Positions 1 to 10,606 of a stretch of DNA of 24,456 nt are shown in pieces. Both the position numbers and the translations under genes were made by a program. This DNA comes from Conidiobolus incongruus B7586 (Eukaryota; Entomophthoromycota; Entomophthoromycetes; Entomophthorales; Conidiobolaceae), in the NCBI GenBank assembly GCA_000697335.1, contig JNEM01015232.1:1-24456 (forward strand). Reading direction: 5' to 3'. Below the pieces are notes generated by a model. It saw only the letters and a program-made list of their open reading frames with translations. It had not been told where the DNA came from and made no database searches. Positions within the stretch are counted from its first letter, which is position 1. The number at the start of each line of letters is the position of its first letter.

Positions 1-2
1 TC

Positions 3-2147
3 GAAAATCTTTATGACACAGATATTACCTTCTATCAAAGCAATTCAGTATCTAGACAATCTTCTGGAGCTGCTGAAGGCACTAAATATCGTCTTCCTGC
101 TGGTAGAATTGTGCCTTATTCATGGGATTATCCATCTGAAAAGAACAAATTGCTAGTCATTAGTGTAAACGGATTCCAAAGAGAAATTGATTTCCAAGAA
201 ATTGGTGTTAGCATGCCTTTCAAGTTTAAGATTGGAAATCAATCGCATATTATGTCTATTGAAGTTAAAGCTGAAGGCCTTGTGATGGTGCTTCGATTAA
301 CTCCTTACCGTGCTGATGAGAGTGTTTTCAAACCAACATATGCTCCTGCTCCTGCTTCTAACCCTACTACTTCTACAAATACTACTATTACCAGGACTGG
401 AACCACTCAAGGATTTGAGTTAGTTCAAACTGAATCCAAAGTATCATTCACTTTCCAAGTCAAATTGGAAGGAATTGGCGTCTCTGTAATCAATAGAAGA
501 AATCAAGAATTAATTTATGCAACCTTCAGAGGACTTGATTTCAAATTCGAGGATTCTGATGCTTCTCAGTCTATCAGCTTATGTATTAAATGGATTCAAG
601 TTGACAATCAGTTATACGGAGCATTATACCCCATTATTCTCTACCCCACAGAAATTCCAAAGCATGGCAACGAATCTAATTTACATCCTGCTCTTAGATT
701 TATTGCTGTTAGAGCTAAAGATGAATCGTATGGTGTTAAATTCTATAAATATGTTACTTTTTTGATGCAAGCTATGTCATTTGAAGTGGACGAAGATTTC
801 TTGTTTGCTCTACTGGATTTCGCTAAATATAGTATTCCAGGACATGAAATTGAAGCTACTCAAGATGATGAACTCGACCCTCACTCCATGGAAATTATTG
901 AGCCAAAAGCTCAAGAAGATGAACATCTCTCATTCTTTGAAGTTTTCCATATTCAACCACTGAAGTTTAATATCTCCTTCACTCGAACTGAGAGAATTAA
1001 CCAAGAAGAAAATCCACCGCCTTCACATAATCCAATTACCTTCTTATTTAATGTCCTCACTATGACAATTGGTAGTATCAACGATGCACCAATTAAATTC
1101 AATGCTCTAGTGCTTGAAAATTTGTTGGCTACTTATCCTGTATTGGTGAATCGATTCTCCAGTTACTACAGCCAAGAATTCTTGTTCCAGATACATAAAA
1201 TTGTAGGTTCTGCTGATGTCATTGGGAATCCAGTAGGCTTATTCAATAACTTAAGCAGTGGTGTCGTTGATATATTCTATGAGCCTTATCAAGGCTTCGT
1301 AATGAGCGATAGACCTCAAGATTTTGGTATTGGGCTGGCTAGAGGCACTAGTTCCTTCGTTAAAAAGACTGTATTCGGTTTATCCGATTCACTCAGTAAA
1401 ATTACTGAGAGTTTGGGTAAAGGTCTCTCTGTCGTTACTATGGATAAAGCATACCAAGATAGACGTAGAATGACAAGAGTCAGGAATAGGCCTAAGCATG
1501 CCTTATACGGTGTTGCCCAAGGTGCCAACTCTTTTGGATCGAGTGTAGCTAGTGGCTTAACTGGTGTTTTGATGAGACCCATTGAAGGTGCTGAAAAAGA
1601 GGGTGTTGGTGGTTTCTTCAAGGGTATTGGTAAAGGTTTAGTTGGAGCTGTTGCCAAACCAGTTGTTGGTGTTTTTGATCTTGCTAGTAATGTCGCAGAA
1701 GGAATTCGTAATACCACAACTGTGTTTGATGGTACCGATATTGACCGTGTTCGTCTAACAAGATATATTGGGCCAGATGGTGTCTTAAAACCATATTCTC
1801 AACGAGAGGCTTTAGGCCAGTCCTGGCTCAAAGAAGTTAAGGATGGTAAATATTTCTCTGAGCATTATATCGCACATTATGATCTTAGAAGCTCGCAAAA
1901 TGTAATCATGCTGACTGGTAACAGAGTATTACTCCTTCGTTCCAAGCAACTTACTTTAGAATGGGATATTGCCTTAGCTGAATTACATACTGTCGATATG
2001 GTCAATAATGGAATTCAGTTTATTCTCAACAATGGAGAGCCTGGTCCTTTTATTCCCATCACTGAAGCAGCTGCCAAAAAATGGTTTTTTACCAAAGTTG
2101 AAGAAGCTCTCAACCAATATAGACAATCTAATCGACCTCTTGAATAA
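3..2147 (+). CDS. VPS13: VPS13-family bridge-like lipid transfer protein, C-terminal part (5' end outside window)
   Basis: VPS13 forms a long hydrophobic channel that moves phospholipids between membranes at contact sites. The frame is open from base 3, so no start is assigned; 714 residues lie in the window (numbered from base 3). Residues 1-60 match the end of the SHR-BD/VAB region: the short motif PYSWDYP is typical of it. Residues about 310-440 are the VPS13_C region, including a PVGLFNN...DIFYEP stretch. Residues about 440-575 are the Gly/Ser/Val-rich ATG2_C-like amphipathic helices (GLARGTSSFVKKTVFG and a second similar block). Residues about 590-714 fit the C-terminal PH-like domain. 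The 2.1 kb is uninterrupted, with no intron needed. Full-length members exceed 3,000 residues, so most of the gene is to the left. It converges with the SNAPC3 gene. Family assignment is strong; which paralogue is not decided. Confidence 0.95.
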   Translation, partial: ENLYDTDITFYQSNSVSRQSSGAAEGTKYRLPAGRIVPYSWDYPSEKNKLLVISVNGFQREIDFQEIGVSMPFKFKIGNQSHIMSIEVKAEGLVMVLRLTPYRADESVFKPTYAPAPASNPTTSTNTTITRTGTTQGFELVQTESKVSFTFQVKLEGIGVSVINRRNQELIYATFRGLDFKFEDSDASQSISLCIKWIQVDNQLYGALYPIILYPTEIPKHGNESNLHPALRFIAVRAKDESYGVKFYKYVTFLMQAMSFEVDEDFLFALLDFAKYSIPGHEIEATQDDELDPHSMEIIEPKAQEDEHLSFFEVFHIQPLKFNISFTRTERINQEENPPPSHNPITFLFNVLTMTIGSINDAPIKFNALVLENLLATYPVLVNRFSSYYSQEFLFQIHKIVGSADVIGNPVGLFNNLSSGVVDIFYEPYQGFVMSDRPQDFGIGLARGTSSFVKKTVFGLSDSLSKITESLGKGLSVVTMDKAYQDRRRMTRVRNRPKHALYGVAQGANSFGSSVASGLTGVLMRPIEGAEKEGVGGFFKGIGKGLVGAVAKPVVGVFDLASNVAEGIRNTTTVFDGTDIDRVRLTRYIGPDGVLKPYSQREALGQSWLKEVKDGKYFSEHYIAHYDLRSSQNVIMLTGNRVLLLRSKQLTLEWDIALAELHTVDMVNNGIQFILNNGEPGPFIPITEAAAKKWFFTKVEEALNQYRQSNRPLE

Positions 2148-2179
2148 TTCAAATCTCAAATTTTCTTTCTTTCTATTTG

Positions 2180-2185
2180 AATAAA
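2180..2185 (+). terminator. Poly(A) signal AATAAA for VPS13
   Basis: A canonical AATAAA lies 33 bases after the VPS13 stop codon, followed by T-rich sequence. The hexamer is common by chance in DNA this AT-rich, so its position is the main support. Confidence 0.5.
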
Positions 2186-2481
2186 AATTCTATTTTTTAG
2201 ATAATAATTTTCAGCTTTTATAAATATATACAATATAAATAAAACTTTAAATTACTTAGTTTCGAAATAATTTAATAATAATTTATCTGTTTATGAAATT
2301 CAAATTTTAGATACTATTATTTATTGAATAAAATAATTATTTTATATTAAAAATATTTAATATTTTTGATTTCGAAATTTGAAATTTAAAATTATATATT
2401 ATATATGTGCGTTTTAGTTAGCTATATGAGTCAGAAATGTTATCAAATTAAAAATAATTAATATAGTAATATAAAAGAAAA

Positions 2482-2487
2482 TTTATT
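2482..2487 (-). terminator. Poly(A) signal AATAAA for SNAPC3
   Basis: TTTATT on the + strand reads AATAAA on the minus strand, 40 bases beyond the SNAPC3 stop. This is a normal place for 3'-end processing, but chance matches are frequent here. Confidence 0.45.
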
Positions 2488-2526
2488 ATAAAGCATATAT
2501 TCAATAAATGCATCAATAGAAATGAA

Positions 2527-4137
2527 TTAATCATAAGCATAAAAATAAGTAGCAAAATCATAAAGTGGTTGACCATCCTCATCAAAGTGAAACGGATCAA
2601 AACAATGTTCACAGAAGAAACAAGGTGATTCACCAGCATGGATATCTCCTACAGTGATGTATTTAGCAGGGAATAAGTTACACATTTGACACTTGTGTCT
2701 ATTAATCTTGGACATAAATACAGGTTTAGGATAAGCATCATAGACTGTGTCATCAATCTTAGGATCCAAGAGTCGAATTTCCTTCACTATGAAAATATGT
2801 TCACAATTTCCTTGATGTGTGAATAAATAGGGTTGGTCAATTCTCCATGCGAGATCTTGGAAGCATACGGATTCAGCATGAGCCAATTTGAGATTCTTAA
2901 ATGGATTATTAGGCTGAGACTGACGAGCTGGATCATTACTCCATTCAATAATTGTGTTGGCATAATCTTCACTCTTATCTGCTCTCGTATCACAATAAAA
3001 CACATCTTCAACAAAGAAATATGAAGAAGACATTTTCTTTTGGCGGGAATTGAGACGTTCAACCTTTTCATTCTGTAAAGCAGCACCTGGTTTAGATGGG
3101 CATGGTGGCTCAATCGCTGATGCTACAAAATCAGATAGACAGTATAGTGCATCTCTTAAATCAGTCAAGGGCTGAGATCCCAAGAGTAAAAATTCTTGCA
3201 TACGATACTGGGGCTTCTTGTTAGGGAAGAAAATAGCAATAGAAAATACTGGTACAGAGCGATTGAGCATTTGATCAGGGTTAGAGTGATGTCTTGGTTT
3301 AGTTTTCGTAGAAGGTAAGTAATTCATTTCCACTCTTTGTTTTCCAACTAGTTCATGACGATTCAACTCTTGAACGGAGCGAATTCTGGAAGAATCTAAT
3401 AAAAAGATTAAATTATGTAAACGCTGCTCTAGAGTTAACGCAGTATTAGTGAGTAAATCATTAACATCAATGCTTCCCAGAGATTGAAGATGTAACTCAG
3501 GAGGAACTTGGGTCATGGGGTGGTTAGGAGGAAATACCAATCCTTTGTATTTAGGAGAAGGAGGCTCATCACCATTTTCACCCTTAACATGAGGATTTGT
3601 GGAAGAGGCAGTGTTAGATTTTTTATTTTCTTCACCTCCAGAATCGTTTGATAAATCTGTCAAAGGCGATAGAGGAGAATCTTCGCGCTCATTATGTTGA
3701 TTGCCTGCTCTTGTATCAACTTTAAGGTTGTTAAGCTTGGCTCTTTTATTGGCACTCACTTGGGCAATCCTTGTTCTACTAGCGGACTCTAAATCTTCTT
3801 TAACAAAATCAGTCAGGAAAGGTTTAGGGGGATTCACAGGTTGATTCTTATTAGCATTAGCTTTGATAGTTTTAATTTGCTTCGAAGCTTTAGATTTGAC
3901 CTTTTCTTCGCGATTATATTTCCACTGGAAGTATAAAGAAGGATCGGCAAAAAGTTGGTTGGGTAATGCGCAACGTTCTGGAATTTTACATCTCGCTTCA
4001 ATTTGTTGGAATATAGGCTGAGATTTTAACAAATTATAATAATCAGGTTGAGTGTCAGTTAATTCTAAAGCTTCTGTAAACTCTTTTGCAAAAGCAACTG
4101 GGTCAATCAAATGTGATGCATTTGGATGTAATCTCAT
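2527..4137 (-). CDS. SNAPC3: snRNA-activating protein complex subunit 3 (SNAP50/SNAPC3 homologue)
   Basis: SNAPC3 is a DNA-contacting subunit of SNAPc, which binds the proximal sequence element of snRNA genes and recruits RNA polymerase II or III. The 536-residue protein is a single exon starting at an ATG. The SNAP50 domain (PF12251) fills the C-terminal half. About residues 303-330 carry QEFLLLGSQPLTDLRDALYC, close to the metazoan and plant sequence. SYFFVEDVFYCDTR follows, then HQGNCEH near residue 440 and RHKCQMCNLFPAKY near 481. CFFCEHCFDPFH near 505-516 supplies the remaining Cys/His of the zinc site. Residues about 150-185 are a Ser/Asn/Glu-rich linker, and residues 80-100 are Lys-rich. 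Length and motif order fit the family. Common yeasts lack this subunit, so its presence suggests a non-yeast fungus. Assignment from motifs is strong. Confidence 0.93.
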   Translation of the reverse strand: MRLHPNASHLIDPVAFAKEFTEALELTDTQPDYYNLLKSQPIFQQIEARCKIPERCALPNQLFADPSLYFQWKYNREEKVKSKASKQIKTIKANANKNQPVNPPKPFLTDFVKEDLESASRTRIAQVSANKRAKLNNLKVDTRAGNQHNEREDSPLSPLTDLSNDSGGEENKKSNTASSTNPHVKGENGDEPPSPKYKGLVFPPNHPMTQVPPELHLQSLGSIDVNDLLTNTALTLEQRLHNLIFLLDSSRIRSVQELNRHELVGKQRVEMNYLPSTKTKPRHHSNPDQMLNRSVPVFSIAIFFPNKKPQYRMQEFLLLGSQPLTDLRDALYCLSDFVASAIEPPCPSKPGAALQNEKVERLNSRQKKMSSSYFFVEDVFYCDTRADKSEDYANTIIEWSNDPARQSQPNNPFKNLKLAHAESVCFQDLAWRIDQPYLFTHQGNCEHIFIVKEIRLLDPKIDDTVYDAYPKPVFMSKINRHKCQMCNLFPAKYITVGDIHAGESPCFFCEHCFDPFHFDEDGQPLYDFATYFYAYD

Positions 4138-4300
4138 TATTCAATTATAATATTATTTTATAATTGTTAACAATACCAAATTAATAAAGAAAGTGATAAT
4201 TATAAAAAATGAATGACAACATTTTTTAAGTTCAAACCACGAGTTTTGACCAATCAATTTCCCTGGTTGATGAAATCACGTGAAAACAGTTAAAAAAGCT
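4138..4300 (-). promoter_or_regulatory. Putative SNAPC3 promoter with CCAAT and TCACGTGA sites
   Basis: The roughly 300 bases between SNAPC3 and the SMYD relic contain CCAATCA (CCAAT core at 4250-4254 as read on +) and the 8-base palindrome TCACGTGA at 4276-4283. They lie 113 and 139 bases upstream of the SNAPC3 ATG. CCAAT is the HAP/NF-Y target and CACGTG the bHLH (Cbf1/USF type) target. Both are among the few GC-bearing words in this spacer. No clear TATA box is seen. That they act on SNAPC3 is inferred from position. Confidence 0.45.
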
Positions 4301-4399
4301 AAAATAATAAATAATCAGTCTCATTAGTAAATTTTGTTAAAGTATTTGATAAAATTAAAAAACAATTATAATATTTTGAAGATTAAAACAAATCTTATA

Positions 4400-4405
4400 T
4401 TTATT
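4400..4405 (-). terminator. Poly(A) signal AATAAA downstream of the SMYD relic
   Basis: TTTATT on + reads AATAAA on minus, about 30 bases past the SMYD stop codon. It is in the expected place for the former gene's 3' end; chance occurrence is possible. Confidence 0.35.
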
Positions 4406-4435
4406 GAGGTATCATAGCAATTACGAATTAATAAA

Positions 4436-6180
4436 TTACATATTTTTAGATGAAATAGAAATTTCTTTTGTAATATCAGATCTCAACTGATTTAAATCGA
4501 CAATTAAGCAATCAGATTCACTAACGTGTAATTCTTTCATCCTTTCAGCCCTTTTAAGCCACTGATCTAGAGCCGAATAGACTAGAACCATGTCATTAGG
4601 ATACGCTTTAATATATTGAGGTGCATAGTTATACAGGGCCTTTGTTAATGTTAAATAGTGAAGGGAAATAATTGGATGATAGAGAGGATAGCTCAAGTGA
4701 TAAATAGTGAGAATTGGTAAACCAAGCATAATACTATTGAGCCAATCTGAGGAATTTAAACAGAGTGAAAAATCGTAAGTGAGTTGTTGAAATTCAGCAG
4801 AACTTGTTGTTAAGTGATCTAACACTTGCTTTGATATTTTGGGAGGAGTCGATTTTTCAATTGGTAATATGATATCTTGAATAAAAAGTTGGATAATAGA
4901 TTTAATTAATTCCTTCTGCGAAGGTGGAGGAATTGATTGCTTTCCGTTTGGGTGCTTAATGTAAATATATTTGACTAAAGTAACCAAATCATCCAGTGAA
5001 TTATCTGATAAATGATGTTCTTCTATGTCAAAATTTTGAAGCACTAACTTCAAATGATCATTATTGAATTTGGCTGAATATAAAGGGGAATGACACGGAG
5101 TGTGATCTTTATAAAGCCCGATCCATTTAGCTAATCTATCATGATCTTCATTCTCATTGAAACATCTGTTACAACTACAATTGAAAAAGTATTTAGCATT
5201 AAGCAAAAGCTGCCTCCTTTGCCTAGAATATATAAGATCCATATAACAAATGGTTAGCTCTTGATCCTTTGCTATGGGACATAGAGATACCATTCTTTGG
5301 TTAATATGATCTGAATCATAGTGGTACAACACTAGAACATTGGGAGAGCATGAATGATTAAATAGAGACCCAATGGGGAAAGTACCCTGACCTATGACGT
5401 GTAATTGGGAATCGTGAATATCAAAGTTATTACAATGGAATTGGGCTTGAAGCTTAATCAATTCACTCAAATTGGGTAACCATCCAAAGTTATCAAATCG
5501 ATACCTAGGCAGAATTAATTCAAGCTGATGTCGAACCTTTTTGGCAATTTTTTCAAATGAGTCAACTGATCAGATGAAAAATCATTGATATGAGAGACTA
5601 GAAGTGACTGAGCTTTCCAAAGTAATTTGAGTCGAATATAAACTTGTTTTCATTTTTAGTCAATTGTTCAGCCTTGATTTCCAAGTAGTTTAACGCCCAT
5701 AAAGATAAGCAAACCCTTCTCAACATTACTACTTCTGTCCAGTTAGCAGTAGTATCTTCTCTCCATCTAGTGGCATTAGCTTTAGAGACTACATTCTGAG
5801 CTTGTTTATTATACTTTAATATCTGCTATTGATAAAATTGACATTCCCATTAATGACCCATAATCCAACTAGCTAATTGACATGGTTGGTTACAGTACGC
5901 TATCGATTTATACCCACTGCACCAAAACCTATTAGAGTCACTAAGTTTTACACAACACTGACCACACACACCTTTGTCAACAGAATTTTGACCAGATATA
6001 AAGGATAATGGAGAGGATTTTAAAATGAGCTCATTGCTACCAAACTTTTTCAAAGCTACGATACCTCTTCCAGAATTGAGTTAGTTCAAAGCTAAGATTA
6101 TTCTTATTTAAAAATACAGCTAAAGGGTCATTAGTTAAAAGCTTAGGTAGTGTATTGTTCTTTTTTGATGGATGTTCCAT
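4436..6180 (-). pseudogene. SMYD-type SET/MYND lysine methyltransferase, degraded copy
   Basis: SMYD proteins methylate lysines through a SET domain split by a MYND zinc finger. The copy reads on the minus strand from an ATG at 6180. A GRGIVAL start of SET lies near 6080, then NELILKSSPLSF, then MYND (CGQC...C...YC...C...W...H) at 5850-5960. A helical linker (WTEVVMLRRV near 5735) follows. The SET core has GQGTFPIGSLFNHSCSPN (about 5345-5395) and ELTICYMD (about 5240), with post-SET FNCSCNRC (about 5165-5190), then a C-terminal helical region to a stop at 4436. Homology runs through three frames. Frame changes fall near 6085, 5645 and 5545, the last in A-runs. In-frame stops are TAA (5850-5852) and TAG (5826-5828), each one C-to-T step from a Gln codon. 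None is cleanly explained by a GT-AG intron. The last 1.1 kb is still open, so decay is recent, or some breaks are assembly errors. Confidence 0.8.
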
Positions 6181-7340
6181 AATGAATAATTAAAGAAATA
6201 ATTTAGTTACTTGTTGGATTATTTACATTTTTTAAGTTTAATATCTGAAAGGAATTTTGAAATTTTGTTTATTAAATTGGATCTCAAATTTTAGTTTATT
6301 TGTGGGTTGATAATTTTTAAAAAACTCAAAATTTCTGATATATAAGATATTCTGCTAAACTAGATATAATAATTGTACTTTGAATTATTTTTAATTCAAA
6401 GACATTGTTTAATGTAATTATTTCGAAACAAAGCATAAAATATATTGCAACATGCTTACAATTCCCCCTCTCGCAAGCCTGATATGAAATTTGCAGGAAG
6501 TTTCTTTAAAAACACATTATAATTACTAATTTAAGTTTATTCTATTAGAAAGCATTGATTCAATGCTAATATATATCAAAGCTTTTATTGCATATATTAG
6601 CATTTATTCAAGTTTTATTCATAGCATTAGTCACATGTATCAATTGCTTTGCACTAATTTCGATTTATAGAATTTACATTATAAATATTTTATTTTGTAT
6701 AATAAAAAAAAGTTAAAACTGATATCAATTCTGTAGCATAAATTGGAAGATAAGCTAATTCGAATATTTTATATTTGAGGTCCCTATTAGATTAATCAAT
6801 CCAAAAAGATAAATTTGTGTATCATTTTGGACAATCAAAGTAATTTCAGAAAGAATCCTATTAATCAAAATCTATTTTTTGATTAATATACATTAAATAC
6901 ATTAATATCATTCTTTAATACTCAGTATGATACTGACTGGGCAACCAAATTATCAATTAAATCTTCTCAACTATCATAAAATAATACAAATGTTAATACA
7001 ACATTATATCCATATAAAAATTAATTTATTTTAGATGTTCAATATTTAATAAAACCGACTTTCAAGTACTTATATTTTAATATAGTGGTAGTGCGAAGAT
7101 CGATTGGAATTGACTCAATGAGATAATAATTCTTATGTTATTATAATTATTAAATATTGTAGTTTTAAATTAACATTCGATCACTCCATTAAGTTTATAT
7201 CTAATTACTTTAAATAATTATATTTAATATTAAACTTATTGAATTTGGTGAATATCTTATTTTAATACAAAATGATTACCAAGTAAAATCAATTTTTAAA
7301 TCTGAAATATTTTATTCTTATATAAATTATCTGATAAAAT
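6181..7340. other. AT-rich gap, no recognisable gene
   Basis: About 1.16 kb of very AT-rich sequence upstream of the SMYD relic, presumably including its former promoter. Around 6930-7130 both strands give short protein-like stretches broken by stops, but no frame dominates and no family is recognisable. No tRNA, tandem repeat or terminal repeat was seen. Confidence 0.6.
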
Positions 7341-7670
7341 TTAAAGTTCAATTAAATCATTTGAATATATTAATTTATGATAAGAAAGTATTTGTAATAT
7401 TTTAGTTCTTTCATCATTTTCTGAAATAGAGTTTAAAGAACCTCAAGATGCAACAAAAATTAAAGAAATTGGTTTATTTTCACTTGACTAGTTGATAAAC
7501 TGATTTGAAACATGAAACTTATCAATCATTGCAATACAACTGGTAGAATCTTTATGAAATTCATAGTTAATGAATCCAATTATTTTGTGAATAATCTGAC
7601 TGAATTATTCCATCCTCGTTTCATAATTATAGTGGTAATATTCAAAGCATGTATTATATCACTCAGTCCA
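7341..7670 (-). pseudogene. Possible decayed coding segment, family unknown
   Basis: One minus-strand frame of 110 codons carries four internal stops, fewer than the roughly ten expected for DNA this AT-rich. The pieces look like ordinary protein, for example GFINYEFHKDSTSC and ENKPISLIFVAS. It lies 3' of the RGS-like exon on the same strand and could have belonged to the same gene. The family is not recognised. Random AT-rich DNA could also produce this. Confidence 0.22.
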
Positions 7671-7979
7671 GGAGCTGATAATTTATATTGATTACAAAGC
7701 CTAATTGTATCTTATATTCTCCAGTAAAATATTCAATGAAAAATTAGCAGAATCACTTATTGATTGATATTAAATTTCCAGCAGATATGAAATGTCTAAA
7801 TTGGCAGTTTTTTGATACTCTAATTCTTGAAACTAATTAGGTATTTAGTATCAGTAAATAAATTAAATTAAATTATATATATCGATATATAATTACCAAG
7901 TTTTGGTGAAATTGACTATTACATAATTTGCCAATGGAAAGTGAGAAAAACATATTACATTAGATACTGTAAACTGCGA

Positions 7980-8372
7980 CTATACCTCGCTCAAATCCAA
8001 TGAACAGTCTAACATAATTAAGAGTAGAGAGATCAATTTCATTGTTGTAACTTGATCACGTTTATAAGGCTCATAGAGTATTGACTGACGAATTAAACCA
8101 TTAAAATCATTCCAATTCAAGGTCAGATAGGACGATTGAAAGGATTCATCTTTAAAAGCAGTTAAGAGTTGAAGATGATCCAATTGAACGATCGAAATAT
8201 TAGAAAAATTGATGTGTTCAATGTATAATTCAAACAAACATCGAGAATTTGACTGATTAACTAACTTCCAAAACTTTAAACTTTCACTTCTTCCACGAGT
8301 AGTAAAAATTCCCTTGTCAAAAGACTATACACTTGTAACTCTCGATTGATGTTCTCTCCGATTGAGAATCAT
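7980..8372 (-). pseudogene. RGS-like (regulator of G-protein signalling) domain exon, probably decayed
   Basis: RGS domains speed GTP hydrolysis by G-alpha subunits. A single minus-strand frame runs 131 codons from ATG at 8372 to the stop at 7980-7982, with one in-frame TAG at 8325-8327. After the TAG, the order of features fits RGS: SFDKG, then SESLKFWKLV (compare the ENLxFW helix), FELYIEHINFSN followed by QLDH (compare IYxxYI...INLD), and WNDFNGLIRQSILYEPY (compare FxxAQxxVxxLMxxxxYxxF). The exon may begin at an acceptor-like TTGTAG just upstream of 8373. No other exon with a clear match is found on either side. An intron covering the TAG is possible but I could not place its ends. Match is by eye only. 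Confidence 0.42.
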
Positions 8373-10606
8373 CCTACAATTAATCAAGCATGTAAATTTG
8401 ACCATTTTCATTCCAAATTATTAATATTATCAATTGAAAAACATTAAAAAATTGAAATCATGTTATTCTACAAATAACAAATCCTTTCAATTATTGATTT
8501 TTGAAACCATTCAAACCAGTAATTGAAGCATCGATACTACATATAATGAAGTTTGTTCAATTGATTATTATTAATTAATACTAATTTATATTGGATTGAT
8601 TTATGGATTTATGGATTTATGAATATAAATAAAAAAATTATCCAATCTTATTGTAAATTTTGGATTATAAATGACTCGATTATTAACCTATATACATATA
8701 TATATATCTTTACTTTATTGTGGGATTTTATTGCCTTAATTTAACTAATTCAAATTTTGATAAATCTTTAAATTCAATATTTTAATATTAGTTTATGATT
8801 AAAAATTATATTTACTCAATTCTACATAGTAATCAAAATATTACTATTCAAATTGTTTTGATTAATTTATTAATTATGTAAATTCGTATGATCAGATTAT
8901 ATAATCTTTAAAATTTTAATATATATTGTTTATTAAATTGAATTGAATCACATAAAATAATTATTATACAAATAGTTATTCATAAAAATACTATTATTAA
9001 AATTAATGAGATAGGGAAAAGTAGTATGAGGATTAAATGTAGAAATCATAAAATTTGAATTAAATAATATAGAATGAGTTTCAATCTTAACCTAATCAAA
9101 TGAATAGACATTCAAAAAGTTTGATAAAAAATGTCTAGAAATTATAGGATATCAGATGTACTAAATTAGCACAATATCTAGGGTAATGAAGATCAATATA
9201 AATCCCAAATATGATAATAACCATAAATAAATTTCAAGTGATATAAGTTAATTGATTAGAGATAATATCGATTTGATTGCTTTTTCCAAATATGGATATG
9301 CATCACATCACAAAGTATTCAATCCAATTAATCAAAAATAATCGATTGTAATTTTTCATTCAGATAAAACAAAATTGATTATTAGAGACACTTTGGATTG
9401 GAAAGAAACTTTTACTAGTCTATATGGGGCAATATGCTAATACCAAATGAAAATTATTTAAGGTGAAGGTTTTTATTAAACCCCGCATAATAATTAATTC
9501 GTCATAATTATAGGCATTTCAATTTTAAACTAATTTATGTTTTTATTAGATGGAAAATAGTGTTTAATTGATTAATACTCTGGACAATATTCTAAAATTT
9601 TTATTAGGATATCCAAACAATATAAATCATTCTTAGCCAATATAGCTTTATCCAAGCAATATTTTAATATATGAAATTCATATCAATTGGGTGTTAACTT
9701 TGACGCTTTAATATTTGAAAACCTTAATATCAAAAACTATAATGTATTTCAAAAATATTAACCAATAATAAATATGATAATCATTAATTAAATATAATTA
9801 GATTAGACTGATGAACAAGTCATTTCAATAATCAATTTGTAATATGTATTGTACAATTAATGGCTAGTCTTAATGACTCATTATTCTCTGGATCTATGAA
9901 ACTGATAATATAAATTTAATTAAATTCTCATGTTAATTAAAATTAATTTTTTTTCCAATTATTTCACCACTAATATTTTTTCCATTTTACTAAATATACG
10001 TTATATAGAAATATAAGTTTATGAAAGTGATTGATTAGATATTCATGCCTTTTTCAAAAATATATCATTATGGTTAAACCATCTTTATACAAGTAAACAT
10101 TTTTCAAATAACCATATTACACAAGTAATTGTTTCAAAAGTTAACTTTTATTTTCAAAATTGTGAAATTAGGAATAAATCAAAAGATTGGATCCATGTTG
10201 ATTGAATGTGTATTGAGTTTATTGGCTGAGATTTTTTGCAATAATTAGATTCATACATGTGACGTAATAAGTTGTCATTTTCAATTGACTTAATTTTTTT
10301 CAATAATGATTATCTAAACAAGATTAAACTAAGGAGGTTTTTATAATAGAAATCACTATATATCTAAACTAATTGAAGCTTTTAAAATATTTACTAGGTA
10401 TTAATTTGAAAAATAGTTATATACAGTCTATTAGTTTCATTCCATTGATATAAAATTTCAAATTGAAAAATTAACTTATCACGTCGAATTTAGTCTAAAC
10501 AGGATTTAGGTTAAAATCTATATAAAGTGAAACTTTAATTTGTTTAATTTCGTTTCAAATTGATTAAAAATAAATTTATTTAAGATTTTTACAAATTTTC
10601 AACATT
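8373..10606. other. Long AT-rich gap with one weak coding relic
   Basis: About 2.2 kb with no intact gene. It contains a short TA run near 8691-8709 and a low-confidence relic at 9186-9461 that is listed separately. Otherwise there is only A/T-rich sequence with no tRNA, no tandem array and no recognisable transposon. Confidence 0.6.
9186..9461 (+). pseudogene. Possible decayed coding segment, perhaps class 3 lipase-like
   Basis: A + strand frame of 92 codons from an ATG has four internal stops. Its central parts look protein-like: DNIDLIAFSKYGYASHHK, then IVIFHSDKTKLIIRD and DWKETFTSLYGA. The first piece resembles the N-terminal helix of fungal class 3 lipases (xxYxxYxxxAYC), but the catalytic GxSxG motif is not seen. 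The lipase idea is a guess; chance is a real alternative. Confidence 0.2.

Larger units (their letters stand above)
2148..2526. other. AT-rich spacer between two convergent genes
   Basis: This spacer of about 380 bases separates the stop codons of VPS13 (+) and SNAPC3 (-). It contains an AATAAA for each gene and otherwise only A/T-rich sequence. I see no gene or RNA in it. Confidence 0.8.

Noticed and set aside
1316-1717. 133-codon minus-strand open frame inside VPS13
   Set aside because: It lies antisense to a well-matched VPS13 region; its Pro/Leu/Thr-rich translation mirrors the Gly/Val/Lys-rich sense strand. A shadow frame.
5826-5852. Reassigned stop codons (TAA/TAG read as Gln) as explanation for the SMYD stops
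   Set aside because: All intact genes use TAA as stop and CAA/CAG for Gln, and the SMYD copy also has frame changes. Decay is simpler.
8691-8709. Short TA-rich microsatellite
   Set aside because: Too short and too ordinary in this AT-rich DNA to list as a feature.
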